64,000 nt of DNA from Candidatus Binataceae bacterium. GTDB lineage: Bacteria > Desulfobacterota > Binatia > Binatales > Binataceae. The notes beneath the pieces are model-generated. The model was not told the origin of the DNA, did no database searches, and was given only the letters and a program-made list of their open reading frames with translations. Of this stretch, positions 17,780-26,172 are shown in pieces. The position numbers were made by a program, and so were the translations under genes. The DNA is taken from the NCBI GenBank assembly GCA_035650475.1, contig DASRHP010000010.1, positions 62,001-126,000 on the forward strand, in the 5' to 3' direction. How positions within the stretch are numbered: the stretch's first letter is position 1; each line of letters starts with the position of its first letter.

Positions 17780-18709
17780 ATGATCGCCTACATCGTCCGC
17801 CGGATCATTTTCGGCGCGGCAGTCCTCCTCGGCACCTCGATCATCACCTTCACCATCGCCTTTGTGATCCCCGCCGATCCGGCGGTTGCGATGGCGGGCG
17901 CCAAGGCTGACCCGCAGACGCTCGCGGCCATCCGCCATCAGCTCGGCCTCGACCAGCCGCTCCACCTCCAGTACATCCGCTACCTCGACCGCGCGCTCCA
18001 CGGCGACCTCGGCCGCTCGTACATCCGGCGCGAGAGCGTCACCGGGCTTATCCTGAGTCGCTTTCCGGCCACCGCGATTCTGGCCGTTTGCGCGATGGCG
18101 CTATCGCTCGCGCTGGGGATCCCGATGGGGATGGTCGCGGCGGCGTGGCGCGCGCGCGCTCCCGACAACGCCTTGTTGATCGTGTCGCTGGCGTTGCTCT
18201 CGATACCGGTGTTCTGGCTCGGCACGATGCTGCTGATCGCGGGCGGCCTCTACCTGCGTTCCTTTCCGCTGGGCGGCTTCAGCGGCGCACGCAGCCTGAT
18301 CCTGCCCACGCTCACGCTCGGGCTGGGCGCCGCCGGCTACTACTCGCGCATCCTGCATACCAATCTGGTCGAGGCGCTGGAGCAGGACTACATCCGCACG
18401 GCGCGCGGCAAAGGTCTGTCGGCCGCGCAGGCCCTGGTTCGCCATGCGATGGCCAATGCGATGCTGCCGCTGGTGACGCTGGCCGGGCTCGACCTCGCCG
18501 GACTGCTCTCGGGCGTCGTGCTTACAGAGACCGTCTTCAACTGGCCGGGGATCGGACGGCTTGCCTACGAAGCGGTCTTCAACCTCGATATCCCGCTTAT
18601 CATGGGCACGGTGCTGTTCGCCGCCTTTCTCGTGGTCGCGGCCAATCTGGTGGTCGACCTGCTTTACGCCTGGCTCGACCCCCGGATCCGGCTGGGAGAG
18701 CGGCAATGA
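17780..18709 (+). CDS. ABC transporter permease, DppB/OppB type
   Basis: A 309-residue inner-membrane permease of a peptide/nickel-family importer. It opens with M-I-A-Y-I-V-R-R-I-I-F, then T-F-x-I-A-F-V-I-P-A-D-P-A, as in DppB. The cytoplasmic EAA loop reads E-Q-D-Y-I-R-T-A-R-G-K-G-L, followed by H-A-M-A-N-A-M-L-P. The end E-T-V-F-N-W-P-G-I-G-R-L and the final A-W-L-D-P-R-I-R-L are standard. The next permease starts by ATGA overlap, so this is an operon with 18706 and 19524. Confidence 0.93.
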   Translation: MIAYIVRRIIFGAAVLLGTSIITFTIAFVIPADPAVAMAGAKADPQTLAAIRHQLGLDQPLHLQYIRYLDRALHGDLGRSYIRRESVTGLILSRFPATAILAVCAMALSLALGIPMGMVAAAWRARAPDNALLIVSLALLSIPVFWLGTMLLIAGGLYLRSFPLGGFSGARSLILPTLTLGLGAAGYYSRILHTNLVEALEQDYIRTARGKGLSAAQALVRHAMANAMLPLVTLAGLDLAGLLSGVVLTETVFNWPGIGRLAYEAVFNLDIPLIMGTVLFAAFLVVAANLVVDLLYAWLDPRIRLGERQ

Positions 18710-19527
18710 GCCGGCGGTTCAACGCGATGGAGATGGTGGGCGGCGCGATGGTGTTCGCCCTGGTCGTGACCGCCATTTTCGCGCCCGAGCTTGCGCCCTA
18801 CGACCCGACGCGCGCGGTCGCCACGACCTACGGCGACCCCGGCGCACCGTCGGCCGCCTTCGTTCTTGGCACCGACGAGCTGGGCCGCGACGTGTTCTCG
18901 CGGATCATCTGGGGCGCGCGGATCTCGCTCACGGTCGGGGTGGCGGCGATGGCGATCACGATGACGATCGGCGTTGCGATCGGGCTGTGCTCGGGCTTCT
19001 TCGGCGGCGTGGTGGATTTTCTGCTGATGCGGTTTACCGACGTGATGCTGACGTTGCCGGCGCTGCTGCTGGCGATGGCCTTCGTCGCCGTGCTCCATCC
19101 GAGCCTGCTCAACGTGCTGCTGGTGATCGGTCTCGTGTCATGGACGCAGGTGGCGCGGGTGGTGCGGGCCGAGACGCTGTCGATGGCCGAGCGGGACTTC
19201 GTGATGGCGGCGCGCGCGCTCGGCGGCACGTCGGCGCGGATGATCGCGCGCCACGTGCTGCCCAACGTGATGCCGATTATCATCGTGATGGCGGTGCTGG
19301 GGACGTCCAGCACGCTGCTGCTCGACGCGGGGCTGAGTTTTCTGAGCCTCGGGGTGCCGCCGCCCACCCCGAGCTGGGGCAGGATGGTCGAAGAGGCGCT
19401 GATCTACTTCCGCACCGCGCCGTGGCTGGTCGCCTTTCCAGGTTTGGCAATCTTCTACGCGGTGCTTGCCTTCAACCTGCTCGGCTACGGCTACCTGCGC
19501 GCGCGCGGGGAGAGAGGCGGGGGATGA
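18706..19527 (+). CDS. ABC transporter permease, DppC/OppC type
   Basis: A 273-residue partner permease. The N-terminal membrane segment is followed by F-A-P-E-L-A-P-Y-D-P and F-V-L-G-T-D-E-L-G-R-D-V-F-S-R-I-I-W-G-A-R, the DppC hallmark. The EAA loop is seen in E-R-D-F-V-M-A-A-R-A-L-G-G, and the end has L-G-V-P-P-P-T-P-S-W-G-R-M. The start overlaps the previous stop by four bases and the stop overlaps the next start likewise. Confidence 0.93.
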   Translation: MSRRFNAMEMVGGAMVFALVVTAIFAPELAPYDPTRAVATTYGDPGAPSAAFVLGTDELGRDVFSRIIWGARISLTVGVAAMAITMTIGVAIGLCSGFFGGVVDFLLMRFTDVMLTLPALLLAMAFVAVLHPSLLNVLLVIGLVSWTQVARVVRAETLSMAERDFVMAARALGGTSARMIARHVLPNVMPIIIVMAVLGTSSTLLLDAGLSFLSLGVPPPTPSWGRMVEEALIYFRTAPWLVAFPGLAIFYAVLAFNLLGYGYLRARGERGGG

Positions 19528-21185
19528 GGCGGCGCCGCGCCATGCGCCGCTCGCTCGAGGCCGCGGCACACGCGGCCGGCGCGCTTTTGTGGTTTGCCGC
19601 GCTAGCCGGCGCCGCCGTCCTCGGCGGCGCCGGATGCCGCGGCGCGGGGCCGCCGGCCAAGGTGCGCTTCGCGCCCGGCGCCCAGGTGCTGCGCCTCGCC
19701 GTCCAGGACGACGTCCCTACGCTGGACCCCGCCGCCGGTTACGACACCGCCTCGTGGACCTTCGAGCAGATGATCTTCGACACCTTGGTGCGCTATAGCG
19801 ACGCCGGCGTCGAGCTCGTGCCGGACGTTGCGACCGGCTGGAGCGCTTCGCCCGACGCGACGACGTTTACGTTTCATCTGCGGCGCAACGCCCGTTTCAC
19901 CAACGGCCGCGCGGTCACCGCCGCCGACTTCAAGTACGCGATCCAGCGCGTGCTCGATCCGAAGACCCGCTCCAAGGGGATGGAATACTTCCGCGAGATC
20001 GTCGGCGCCGCCGACTTTCAGAGCGGGCGTGCACGCGAGGTCGGCGGCATCGAGGTCCCGGATCCGTGGACGATGGTGTTCCATCTCGTCGCGCCGGATC
20101 CGATCTTCGTGCAGAAGCTCGCGATGCCGTTCGCCGCGGCGGTGCCGCGCGAGGTCGTCGCGCGATGGGGCGAGGACTTCTCGCGCCACGTCGTCGGCAG
20201 CGGCGCTTTCATGCTCAAGCAATGGATCGGCGGCCAGCGCCTGATCCTGGTGCGCAACCCGGACTACTTCGTCAAGGGCGTGCCACGCCTGGACGCGATC
20301 GTCGAGCAGATCGGGGTCAACGACGAACTGCAATGGCTCAAGTTCGAGGCCGGCGATATCGACGTCGCCAATATTCCACCGGCGGAGTTTCCCTACGTGA
20401 TGAAGACGCCGCGCCTTAAGGCGCTGACCACCAACGTCGTGGAGTTGGCGACCGACTATCTCGGGATGAACTGCCGGATGAAGCCGTTCGACGACGTGCG
20501 CGTGCGCCGCGCGTTCAACTACGCGATCGACAAGCGCAAGATTATCGCCCTGCTCAACGGGCGTGGCGTGATCGCCCGCGGCGTGCTGCCGCCCGGCCTG
20601 CCGGGCTACGATGCGAACGCGGCCGGCTATCCGTACGATCCCGCCCGCGCGCGCCGTTTGCTCGAAGCGGCCGGCGTCGGCAAGAATTTTTCGCCCACGC
20701 TCTGGATGCGCGCCGACCGCACCGAGATGATGATCGGGCAGTCGATCCAGCAGGATCTTGCGCTGGTGGGCGTCCACGTGGCGCTCAAGCCGGTGGCCTG
20801 GGCGCCGCTGCTCGAGGCGATTCGCCAGCCCGACACCGCCGAGCTGTTCAGCCTCGGATGGGAGGCCGACTTTCCCGACCCGCAGAACTTCCTCGACGTG
20901 CTCCTCACACGCAAGCAGTGGGGCGCCAACAACGACACCTTCTACTACAACCCCGAGGTGGACCGGCTGCTGAGCGAGGCGGCGCCACTGAGCGATCGGC
21001 GCCAACGATTCGCGCTCTACGATCGCGCGGAGAAGATGGTGATCGCTGACGCTCCCTGGGTCTTTCTCTACCATCCGGTGGTCTACGTGATCCGCCAGCC
21101 TTGGGTGCACGACTATGCGCTCAACCCGATCCGCCCCCCGCGCCTGGAGCGCGTCTGGCTCTCTCCGCATCGCGGCGGCCGCTAA
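19524..21185 (+). CDS. ABC transporter substrate-binding lipoprotein (SBP family 5, peptide/nickel type)
   Basis: 553 residues, with ATG at 19524 overlapping the permease stop. The hydrophobic leader ends in L-G-G-A-G-C-R-G, a plausible though not ideal lipobox, so the mature protein is probably a lipoprotein. SBP_5 features follow: D-V-P-T-L-D-P-A-A-G-Y-D, F-E-Q-M-I-F-D-T-L, P-D-V-A-T-G-W, F-H-L-R-R-N-A-R-F-T-N-G, V-R-R-A-F-N-Y-A-I-D-K, and W-E-A-D-F-P-D-P-Q-N-F near the end. It delivers peptides, glutathione, nickel complexes or other small ligands to the two permeases; the ligand is not predictable. No ATPase gene is in the operon. Confidence 0.92.
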   Translation: MRRRRAMRRSLEAAAHAAGALLWFAALAGAAVLGGAGCRGAGPPAKVRFAPGAQVLRLAVQDDVPTLDPAAGYDTASWTFEQMIFDTLVRYSDAGVELVPDVATGWSASPDATTFTFHLRRNARFTNGRAVTAADFKYAIQRVLDPKTRSKGMEYFREIVGAADFQSGRAREVGGIEVPDPWTMVFHLVAPDPIFVQKLAMPFAAAVPREVVARWGEDFSRHVVGSGAFMLKQWIGGQRLILVRNPDYFVKGVPRLDAIVEQIGVNDELQWLKFEAGDIDVANIPPAEFPYVMKTPRLKALTTNVVELATDYLGMNCRMKPFDDVRVRRAFNYAIDKRKIIALLNGRGVIARGVLPPGLPGYDANAAGYPYDPARARRLLEAAGVGKNFSPTLWMRADRTEMMIGQSIQQDLALVGVHVALKPVAWAPLLEAIRQPDTAELFSLGWEADFPDPQNFLDVLLTRKQWGANNDTFYYNPEVDRLLSEAAPLSDRRQRFALYDRAEKMVIADAPWVFLYHPVVYVIRQPWVHDYALNPIRPPRLERVWLSPHRGGR

Positions 21186-21221
21186 ACCAGGATGCCGTGT
21201 CGCCGGTGCGGGCGGCTCGGC

Positions 21222-21227
21222 TATAAT
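21222..21227 (+). promoter_or_regulatory. Possible -10 element for a leaderless glycosylase transcript
   Basis: A perfect TATAAT lies nine bases before the ATG at 21237. Transcription from such a -10 would start at or next to the start codon, and there is no Shine-Dalgarno sequence in front of it. No good -35 is seen 17 bases upstream. It may equally be chance. Confidence 0.3.
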
Positions 21228-21236
21228 GCGCGCGCG

Positions 21237-21956
21237 ATGAAGACGGCCCTACCCGTCTGGGCGCGCGCGGCGGTGGCCCATCTGCGTCGCGCCGACCCGG
21301 TGCTCGCGCGGGTGATCGATTCGGTCGGCCCGTTTGAGCTCCGCCTGCGGCGCGAGCGTTTCCCGGCGCTCTGCCGCGCGATTATCTTTCAGCAGCTCGC
21401 CGGCGCTGCCGCGCGCACGATTTATGACCGCTTCGTCGCGCTCTTCGGCGAGCGCGGCTTTCCCTCGCCGCGCCAGGTGCTCGCCGCCTCTGAGGCGGCG
21501 CTGCGCGCGGCCGGGCTTTCGCGCCAGAAGATCCGCTATCTGCGCGACCTCGCGGAGCACGTCGCCGCCGGCAAAATTAACTTCCATCGCTTCCCGCGGA
21601 TGAGCGACGAAGAGGTGATCGCGGAACTGGTCCGCGTGCACGGGGTAGGGCGATGGACCGCCGAGATGTTCCTGATGTTTAATCTCGGGCGGCCCGACGT
21701 CCTGCCGGTGGACGACCTCGGCGTGCGCAACGCGGTGCGCCGGCTGTACCGGATGCGCAAGCTGCCCGACGCACGGCGGCTGCGCGCGTTGGGCGAGCGC
21801 TGGCGGCCGTACCGCTCGGTCGCGTCGTGGTATCTGTGGCGCAGCGCCGACATTATTTTGCCCGACAACGGCGCGCCGGCGCGTCAAATCTCCGGTCGTC
21901 CCGCCCGCAAAAGACTGACAAAGGGCAAGCAATCCTCAGCGAGTCCGGTCAACTAG
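21237..21956 (+). CDS. HhH-GPD DNA glycosylase (AlkA/3-methyladenine type)
   Basis: 239 residues that excise damaged bases. The Q-Q-L-A-G-A-A-A-R-T-I motif is typical of AlkA-like enzymes. The helix-hairpin-helix reads V-H-G-V-G-R-W-T-A-E-M-F-L-M-F, and the catalytic Asp lies in L-P-V-D-D-L-G-V-R. There is no Fe-S cluster Cys set at the C-terminus, which argues against Nth/MutY. The tail after about residue 210 is basic and poorly conserved. The ATG at 21237 is chosen because homology begins soon after; the upstream part lacks family sequence. No Ada regulator is visible nearby. Confidence 0.92.
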   Translation: MKTALPVWARAAVAHLRRADPVLARVIDSVGPFELRLRRERFPALCRAIIFQQLAGAAARTIYDRFVALFGERGFPSPRQVLAASEAALRAAGLSRQKIRYLRDLAEHVAAGKINFHRFPRMSDEEVIAELVRVHGVGRWTAEMFLMFNLGRPDVLPVDDLGVRNAVRRLYRMRKLPDARRLRALGERWRPYRSVASWYLWRSADIILPDNGAPARQISGRPARKRLTKGKQSSASPVN

Positions 21957-22111
21957 CTTTCCTTGGTCTAGTCTGAAATTTGCTCTGCGGCGATCAAGCC
22001 CCGCGCCGGGGGCAGCGGTCGCTGCGCTGCGATCGTTTGCATTTCCGCCTTCTCGGCGCGGGCGCACGGTCCCTAGTCTGGCGCGGGCGCTCGCCCGCGC
22101 AGGAGGAGCTT

Positions 22112-23737
22112 ATGGCGCGCATGAGCCGGCTTGGGGGTTCGCCACATTCATCACTCGCTATCGTCGGCGCGATAGTCATTATGCTGACGCAGGCCGCGCC
22201 GGCGCGGGCAACTAACAATTGCATGCAGAACGAATACGATCTGCGAACCGGCACGACCAAGACCCTGACCTGCACGGCCAATGACGTCCGGATCGCCTTT
22301 GCGCGCAATCCCCGGGACCTCAACGGTAATCCGCTGACCTCGTGCAATGCAGGACAGACATTCTCCTTCATCGCCGACTTCGTGGTGGTGACCACCGCAA
22401 CCGCGCGCGAGAACATCGGTCTGTATTTCGCTATCGCCGGCCAAAAGGCCGCGCTCACCGGCACTTGTGCGGATAACATCATTTCGCCCGTGCATCCGCC
22501 CAACTGTTCGACCGCCGCCGGACAGAGTCCGCAATGCCTGGGAACCTCTCAGTATGAAGAGCTCGATCCGTCGTCGGACAATTGCGGCGATATCAGCACC
22601 GACGACAACAACCAAGTGGTGACGGTCGAAGTCGATAACGTGCTATGCAAGGCCGCGCCTGACTCGAACCAACTGATCCTGCCCAACTGCACGAGCTGGC
22701 AGCAGCCGGGCGGGACGCTGCTGTGCCAAAGCCCGGCGCCCGACTATCCCTACGTCAGCGCAGCGATTCCCGGCTCGCCCTCGAAGTGCAATTGCGATTC
22801 GGGATTTACCGTCCCGATCACGGTTCAGAATCCGACTATCGCGGTCAGCAAGACGCCGAATCCGAGCTCGATCACTGACGCAGGCGGCCCGGTGAATTAT
22901 ACAGTCGCAGTGACCAACACCTCGAACTTCGGCGGGGTCACGATTAACCAGATCTGCGATGACAAGTATGGCAATATCGCGACCGCCGCGGGTGCCAAGG
23001 CAACCTGTCCGGCGGGCAGCCTCTGCGCTGCTCCCAACAACGTGGCGGGAACCACGTGTGCCACCAATGTCTCGTGCGCGTTGCCCGCGGCGCTGTCCTC
23101 GCCCCAGAGCAGCCTGACCTGCACCTTCACGGGCAACTTGCCGGAGATCCCAAGCCTGACCGACACGGTGACCGTCAACGGCGTAGCGCAGGACGGGACC
23201 ACGCCGATTTCGGGCACTGCGAGCGCCACGGTGACGGTCGGCGAGGCGCCGGCCACGGCAGCCGACGTCGTGACCTCAGCCTCGGCGGCGCCAAGCTATG
23301 GGTGCGCCGACGTGAAGTACAACGTCGAGGTCGAAAACACCAGCCGCTCAGCCGGCGACGAATCAGAGACGCTGAGCGCGCTCAACGACAGCTACTACGG
23401 CGATATCACCAAGGTTCAGGGCAACGTCCTCGGCACGACCTGTGGCGTGGCCACCAACGCGGCAGGCCTCGGCGTGCTCTCCGGTGCCAGCGGAGCGGGC
23501 GTGCTGCCGGCGACGATCGCGGTCGGCGGAAACTACAGCTGCCAGTTCGTCGGCAAATTCTGCGGCAGCGCCGGCGCCCTTCAGAATCCGCCCAACGCGA
23601 CCAACTGCCCGGCCGGTATCGAGGTTATCGACACGGTATCGGGAACCCTGACCGGCGACGACAGCGAGGCAGTCACACAGCAGGTCGCGACGCTTACAGT
23701 TGACGTTTGCTTCGCGGCCACCGAGACGACCAAGTAG
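22112..23737 (+). CDS. Secreted Cys-rich protein with DUF11-like repeats
   Basis: 541 residues with a strong ribosome site (AGGAGGAG) just before ATG 22112. Residues 1-33 form a signal peptide ending A-R-A. The middle contains N-P-T-I-A-V-S-K-T-P-N-P followed by V-N-Y-T-V-A-V-T-N-T-S, the DUF11/conserved-repeat pattern, and a looser second repeat after residue 380. At least two dozen Cys residues suggest many disulfides. No catalytic motif, sorting signal or C-terminal anchor is visible. Codon composition is somewhat less GC-biased than in the neighbours. DUF11 proteins are usually surface or extracellular; the role is unknown. Confidence 0.75.
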   Translation: MARMSRLGGSPHSSLAIVGAIVIMLTQAAPARATNNCMQNEYDLRTGTTKTLTCTANDVRIAFARNPRDLNGNPLTSCNAGQTFSFIADFVVVTTATARENIGLYFAIAGQKAALTGTCADNIISPVHPPNCSTAAGQSPQCLGTSQYEELDPSSDNCGDISTDDNNQVVTVEVDNVLCKAAPDSNQLILPNCTSWQQPGGTLLCQSPAPDYPYVSAAIPGSPSKCNCDSGFTVPITVQNPTIAVSKTPNPSSITDAGGPVNYTVAVTNTSNFGGVTINQICDDKYGNIATAAGAKATCPAGSLCAAPNNVAGTTCATNVSCALPAALSSPQSSLTCTFTGNLPEIPSLTDTVTVNGVAQDGTTPISGTASATVTVGEAPATAADVVTSASAAPSYGCADVKYNVEVENTSRSAGDESETLSALNDSYYGDITKVQGNVLGTTCGVATNAAGLGVLSGASGAGVLPATIAVGGNYSCQFVGKFCGSAGALQNPPNATNCPAGIEVIDTVSGTLTGDDSEAVTQQVATLTVDVCFAATETTK

Positions 23738-23777
23738 GCGCACAGCACCGATTGCTCGGCGGCATAGGGCGGCGTAG

Positions 23778-23936
23778 GAAATTCTTAAAATCGTCGAGGT
23801 GCTGAACAGCGCCGACTTTGACATGTGTTTGAATTCGGGCCGCTACGAGCGGCGCGTTAAGGCCGACGAGAACGCGGGCCAAAAGCTCGGCATTTCAGGC
23901 ACGCCCAGCTTCGCGATCGGAACTGAGCGACTCTAA
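23778..23936 (+). pseudogene. DsbA-family thioredoxin-fold relic (C-terminal fragment)
   Basis: A 52-codon open stretch without a start, bounded by TAG at 23775 and ending at TAA 23934-23936. It contains F-D-M-C-L-N-S-G-R-Y and K-L-G-I-S-G-T-P-S-F-A-I-G, the end of the DsbA/BdbD domain with the cis-Pro loop (G-T-P-S-F). The active-site C-x-x-C and the rest of the fold are absent, because the preceding 40 bases belong to the end of the secreted-protein region. I read it as the remnant of a deleted disulfide-exchange gene. Confidence 0.7.
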
Positions 23937-24224
23937 AGATCCTTCGCGCGTAAAAGCGAGCAGCCTGATCCGCGGCGCCCAACCCTGCGCTGAGTTCAAG
24001 CGGACAATCGATAGCTTACCGGCGAAGGATAACTGCGGCGATGGGGTTTTCCGGGCAATGGGTCTGCAAGCAGTAACCCCTGGCGAAGCAGCGGGTGCAA
24101 GGTTGCCGCCGCATCGCGGGCGTATCGGCGGCGATCAAAGCCGCAAACAGACAGAAGGAGCCCGGGTCGGGGTCCTCCCTCGGCGCTCATCCTTTCATCC
24201 TGTCTCGTGCACCACCCCAATAAA
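23937..24224. other. Intergenic stretch downstream of the DsbA relic
   Basis: Apart from the candidate micro-ORF on the minus strand (24016-24114), I see no gene, tRNA or convincing terminator here. Confidence 0.4.
24016..24114 (-). CDS. Candidate 32-residue Cys-rich micro-ORF
   Basis: A short ATG-started frame reading MRRQPCTRCFARGYCLQTHC and ending in P-E-N-P-I-A-A-V-I-L-R-R. The spacing C-x2-C-x5-C-x5-C could bind a metal. It lies in an otherwise empty intergenic stretch. There is no clear ribosome site. It may be a real small protein, a relic, or chance; I do not recognise a family. Confidence 0.25.
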   Translation of the reverse strand: MRRQPCTRCFARGYCLQTHCPENPIAAVILRR

Positions 24225-25094
24225 TCAGCGCGGCGCCAGCGCTTCGAGCGCGCGAAGGTCGGGTCGATGGCCGCCGGTGGAGCCGATCGCATTGACGATG
24301 ACGTGGTTGGCGCCAGCCGCCAGATGGTCGTCGAGGCATCGGCGCAGCTTCGCTGTGTCGCCCCACACCACCAGCGCATCGACCAGCCGATCGCTGCCGT
24401 CGCCACCAAGGTCGTTGTCAGTAAAACCAAGCGCGCGGAGATGGGTATGGTAGGTCGGTGAGCCGAGATAGAAGTGGAGGAACTTGCGCGCGGCGGCGCG
24501 CGCCAGCGCCGCGTCGGATTCGAGCATCACCACTTGCTGCGCGCAGATCCGCGTGTCGGGGCCGAGCGCGGCGCGCACCCGCGCGATCGCCTCGGGCGGC
24601 ATCAGCGCGGTGATTGTGCCGGTGGTTTCGCGCGCCGCCAGTTCCAACATCTTCGGCCTCAGTGCCGCAAGCATCAGTGGCGGCTCTTCGCCGGGCCGCG
24701 GCCCGTAGTAGGGCGCCGCGCGCATCGCGGCTAGGTACTCGCGCATCGCGCTCAGCGGACGGCCATAGTCGAGCCCGTGGCGTTTCATGAACGGCCCTCC
24801 GCTGACGCCCATCCCGAGCACGAAGCGGTCCGGGAACATTTCAGCGATCGTGTGCGCCGCGCCCGCCATCGCCGCGGCCGCGCGTTTCCAGATGATCGCC
24901 ACCGCGGCGCCCGCGACGAGCTGCTCCGTGGCGCCGAGCACATGCGCCGCGCATACGAAGGGGTCGCGCCCGAAGGTCTCGGGGAACCACAGCGCGCCGT
25001 AGCCCATGCGCTCGAGCGCGCGGGCGAACTCGGCCGCTTGCGCCGCGTCGAGCGTGTCGAGATAAGAAAAGACGCCGAGCTTTCCAAGTTCCAT
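24225..25094 (-). CDS. LLM class flavin/F420-dependent oxidoreductase (MSMEG_4141-like group)
   Basis: 289 residues. The start L-G-K-L-G-V-F-S-Y-L-D followed by R-M-G-Y-G-A-L-W-F-P-E, then V-L-G-M-G-V-S and a C-terminal W-G-D-T-A-K-L-R-R-C-L-D-D-H-L-A-A-G-A-N-H-V, matches the TIGR03620-type F420-dependent luciferase-like proteins. The ATG at 25094 follows AGGAGAG; a longer upstream extension is open but lacks family sequence. Substrate unknown. Divergent from pyrF. Confidence 0.85.
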   Translation of the reverse strand: MELGKLGVFSYLDTLDAAQAAEFARALERMGYGALWFPETFGRDPFVCAAHVLGATEQLVAGAAVAIIWKRAAAAMAGAAHTIAEMFPDRFVLGMGVSGGPFMKRHGLDYGRPLSAMREYLAAMRAAPYYGPRPGEEPPLMLAALRPKMLELAARETTGTITALMPPEAIARVRAALGPDTRICAQQVVMLESDAALARAAARKFLHFYLGSPTYHTHLRALGFTDNDLGGDGSDRLVDALVVWGDTAKLRRCLDDHLAAGANHVIVNAIGSTGGHRPDLRALEALAPR

Positions 25095-25240
25095 TCGCGC
25101 GCTCTCTCCTCTATGAAGCCGGGTGACTCGGCGGAAACTACCGCGAAACGGCGGCTGCTTCAAAACGCAGTCGCTGCGGGCGGGCGTCGCGCGCGCCGCG
25201 ATTCTCATCGCGCGCCGCATTGTGCGATGATGCTTCGGCA

Positions 25241-26104
25241 ATGGACTATTTCTCGGAACGGCTGCTCGAAGCGCAGCGCCGCAAGCGCAGTATCGCGATG
25301 CTCGGGGTTGACCCGCAGCTCGATACCGCCAGCGCGCCGGGGGTGCCCCCGGGCCAGACACTCGCACGGTTCTGCTGCGCAATCGTCGAGGCGTGCGCCG
25401 CTTCAGTCGTCGCGATAAAGCCGCAGCTTGCGTTTTTCGAGGCGCGCGGGTTGGAGGGGATGCGCGCGCTTGTTGAAGTGGTGCGAACCGCGCGCCGGCT
25501 CGGGCTGCTGACGGTGGCCGACGCCAAGCGCGGCGATATCGGCTCGACCTCGGCCGCCTATGCCGAGGCGTTCCTGGGCGACGGCGATTTCGGATGCGAC
25601 GCAGTGACCGTCAATCCCTACCTCGGGAGCGACGCGCTGGCGCCGTTCGTCGCCCGGGTGCGCGCCGGGCGCGGCGTCTTTGTGCTGGTGAAGACTTCCA
25701 ATCCGTCCTCGGGCGAATTCCAGGACCGAACGGCTGAGGGCGCGCCGCTATGGGAGTGGGTGGCGCGGCGGGTCGAGGGATGGGGCAGCGATTTCGTTGG
25801 GCCGAGCGGATTGAGCCCGGTGGGCGCGGTGGTTGGCGCGACATATCCCGAGCATGCGGTCCGCGCACGCGAACTGATGCCCCATGCGACGATGCTTGTG
25901 CCCGGCTACGGTGTGCAGGGGGCGAACGCCACCGACGCGGTGCGCGCGGCACGTCAGGACGGTAGCGGTGTGGTCGTCAACGCGAGTCGCAGCCTGATGT
26001 ACGCCTGGCGCAAGCGTCCGGGAACGACGCCTGCGGAGGCGGCAGCCGCGGCGGCCGAGGCGATGCGAACGGAACTGAACGCGGCGCTGCAGGCGCGGCG
26101 TTGA
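25241..26104 (+). CDS. pyrF: Orotidine 5'-phosphate decarboxylase, type 2
   Basis: 287 residues catalysing the last step of UMP synthesis. D-A-K-R-G-D-I-G (residues 94-101) carries the Lys-Asp catalytic network in the arrangement of the type 2 (mycobacterial/myxococcal) enzymes. Other signatures are M-L-G-V-D-P-Q-L-D, I-K-P-Q-L-A-F-F-E, V-T-V-N-P-Y-L-G, and P-G-Y-G-V-Q-G-A and V-V-N-A-S-R-S at the phosphate-binding end. The length is as expected for type 2. The ATG at 25241 matches the family start. It is followed by a strong hairpin before the convergent ferritin-like gene. Confidence 0.95.
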   Translation: MDYFSERLLEAQRRKRSIAMLGVDPQLDTASAPGVPPGQTLARFCCAIVEACAASVVAIKPQLAFFEARGLEGMRALVEVVRTARRLGLLTVADAKRGDIGSTSAAYAEAFLGDGDFGCDAVTVNPYLGSDALAPFVARVRAGRGVFVLVKTSNPSSGEFQDRTAEGAPLWEWVARRVEGWGSDFVGPSGLSPVGAVVGATYPEHAVRARELMPHATMLVPGYGVQGANATDAVRAARQDGSGVVVNASRSLMYAWRKRPGTTPAEAAAAAAEAMRTELNAALQARR

Positions 26105-26106
26105 CG

Positions 26107-26135
26107 GGCCGGCCCAATATGCGCAAGGGCCGGTC
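26107..26135. terminator. GC-rich hairpin between convergent genes
   Basis: CCGGCCC at 26109-26115 pairs exactly with GGGCCGG at 26127-26133 around an 11-base loop, extended by a G-T and a G-C pair. It sits just after pyrF and ahead of the end of the opposing ferritin-like gene. No T-run follows on either strand, so a bidirectional terminator is plausible but not shown. Confidence 0.4.
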
Positions 26136-26172
26136 GTAAACTTGGAAGGTGTGGGGGAAGGATGCGGCCGGA

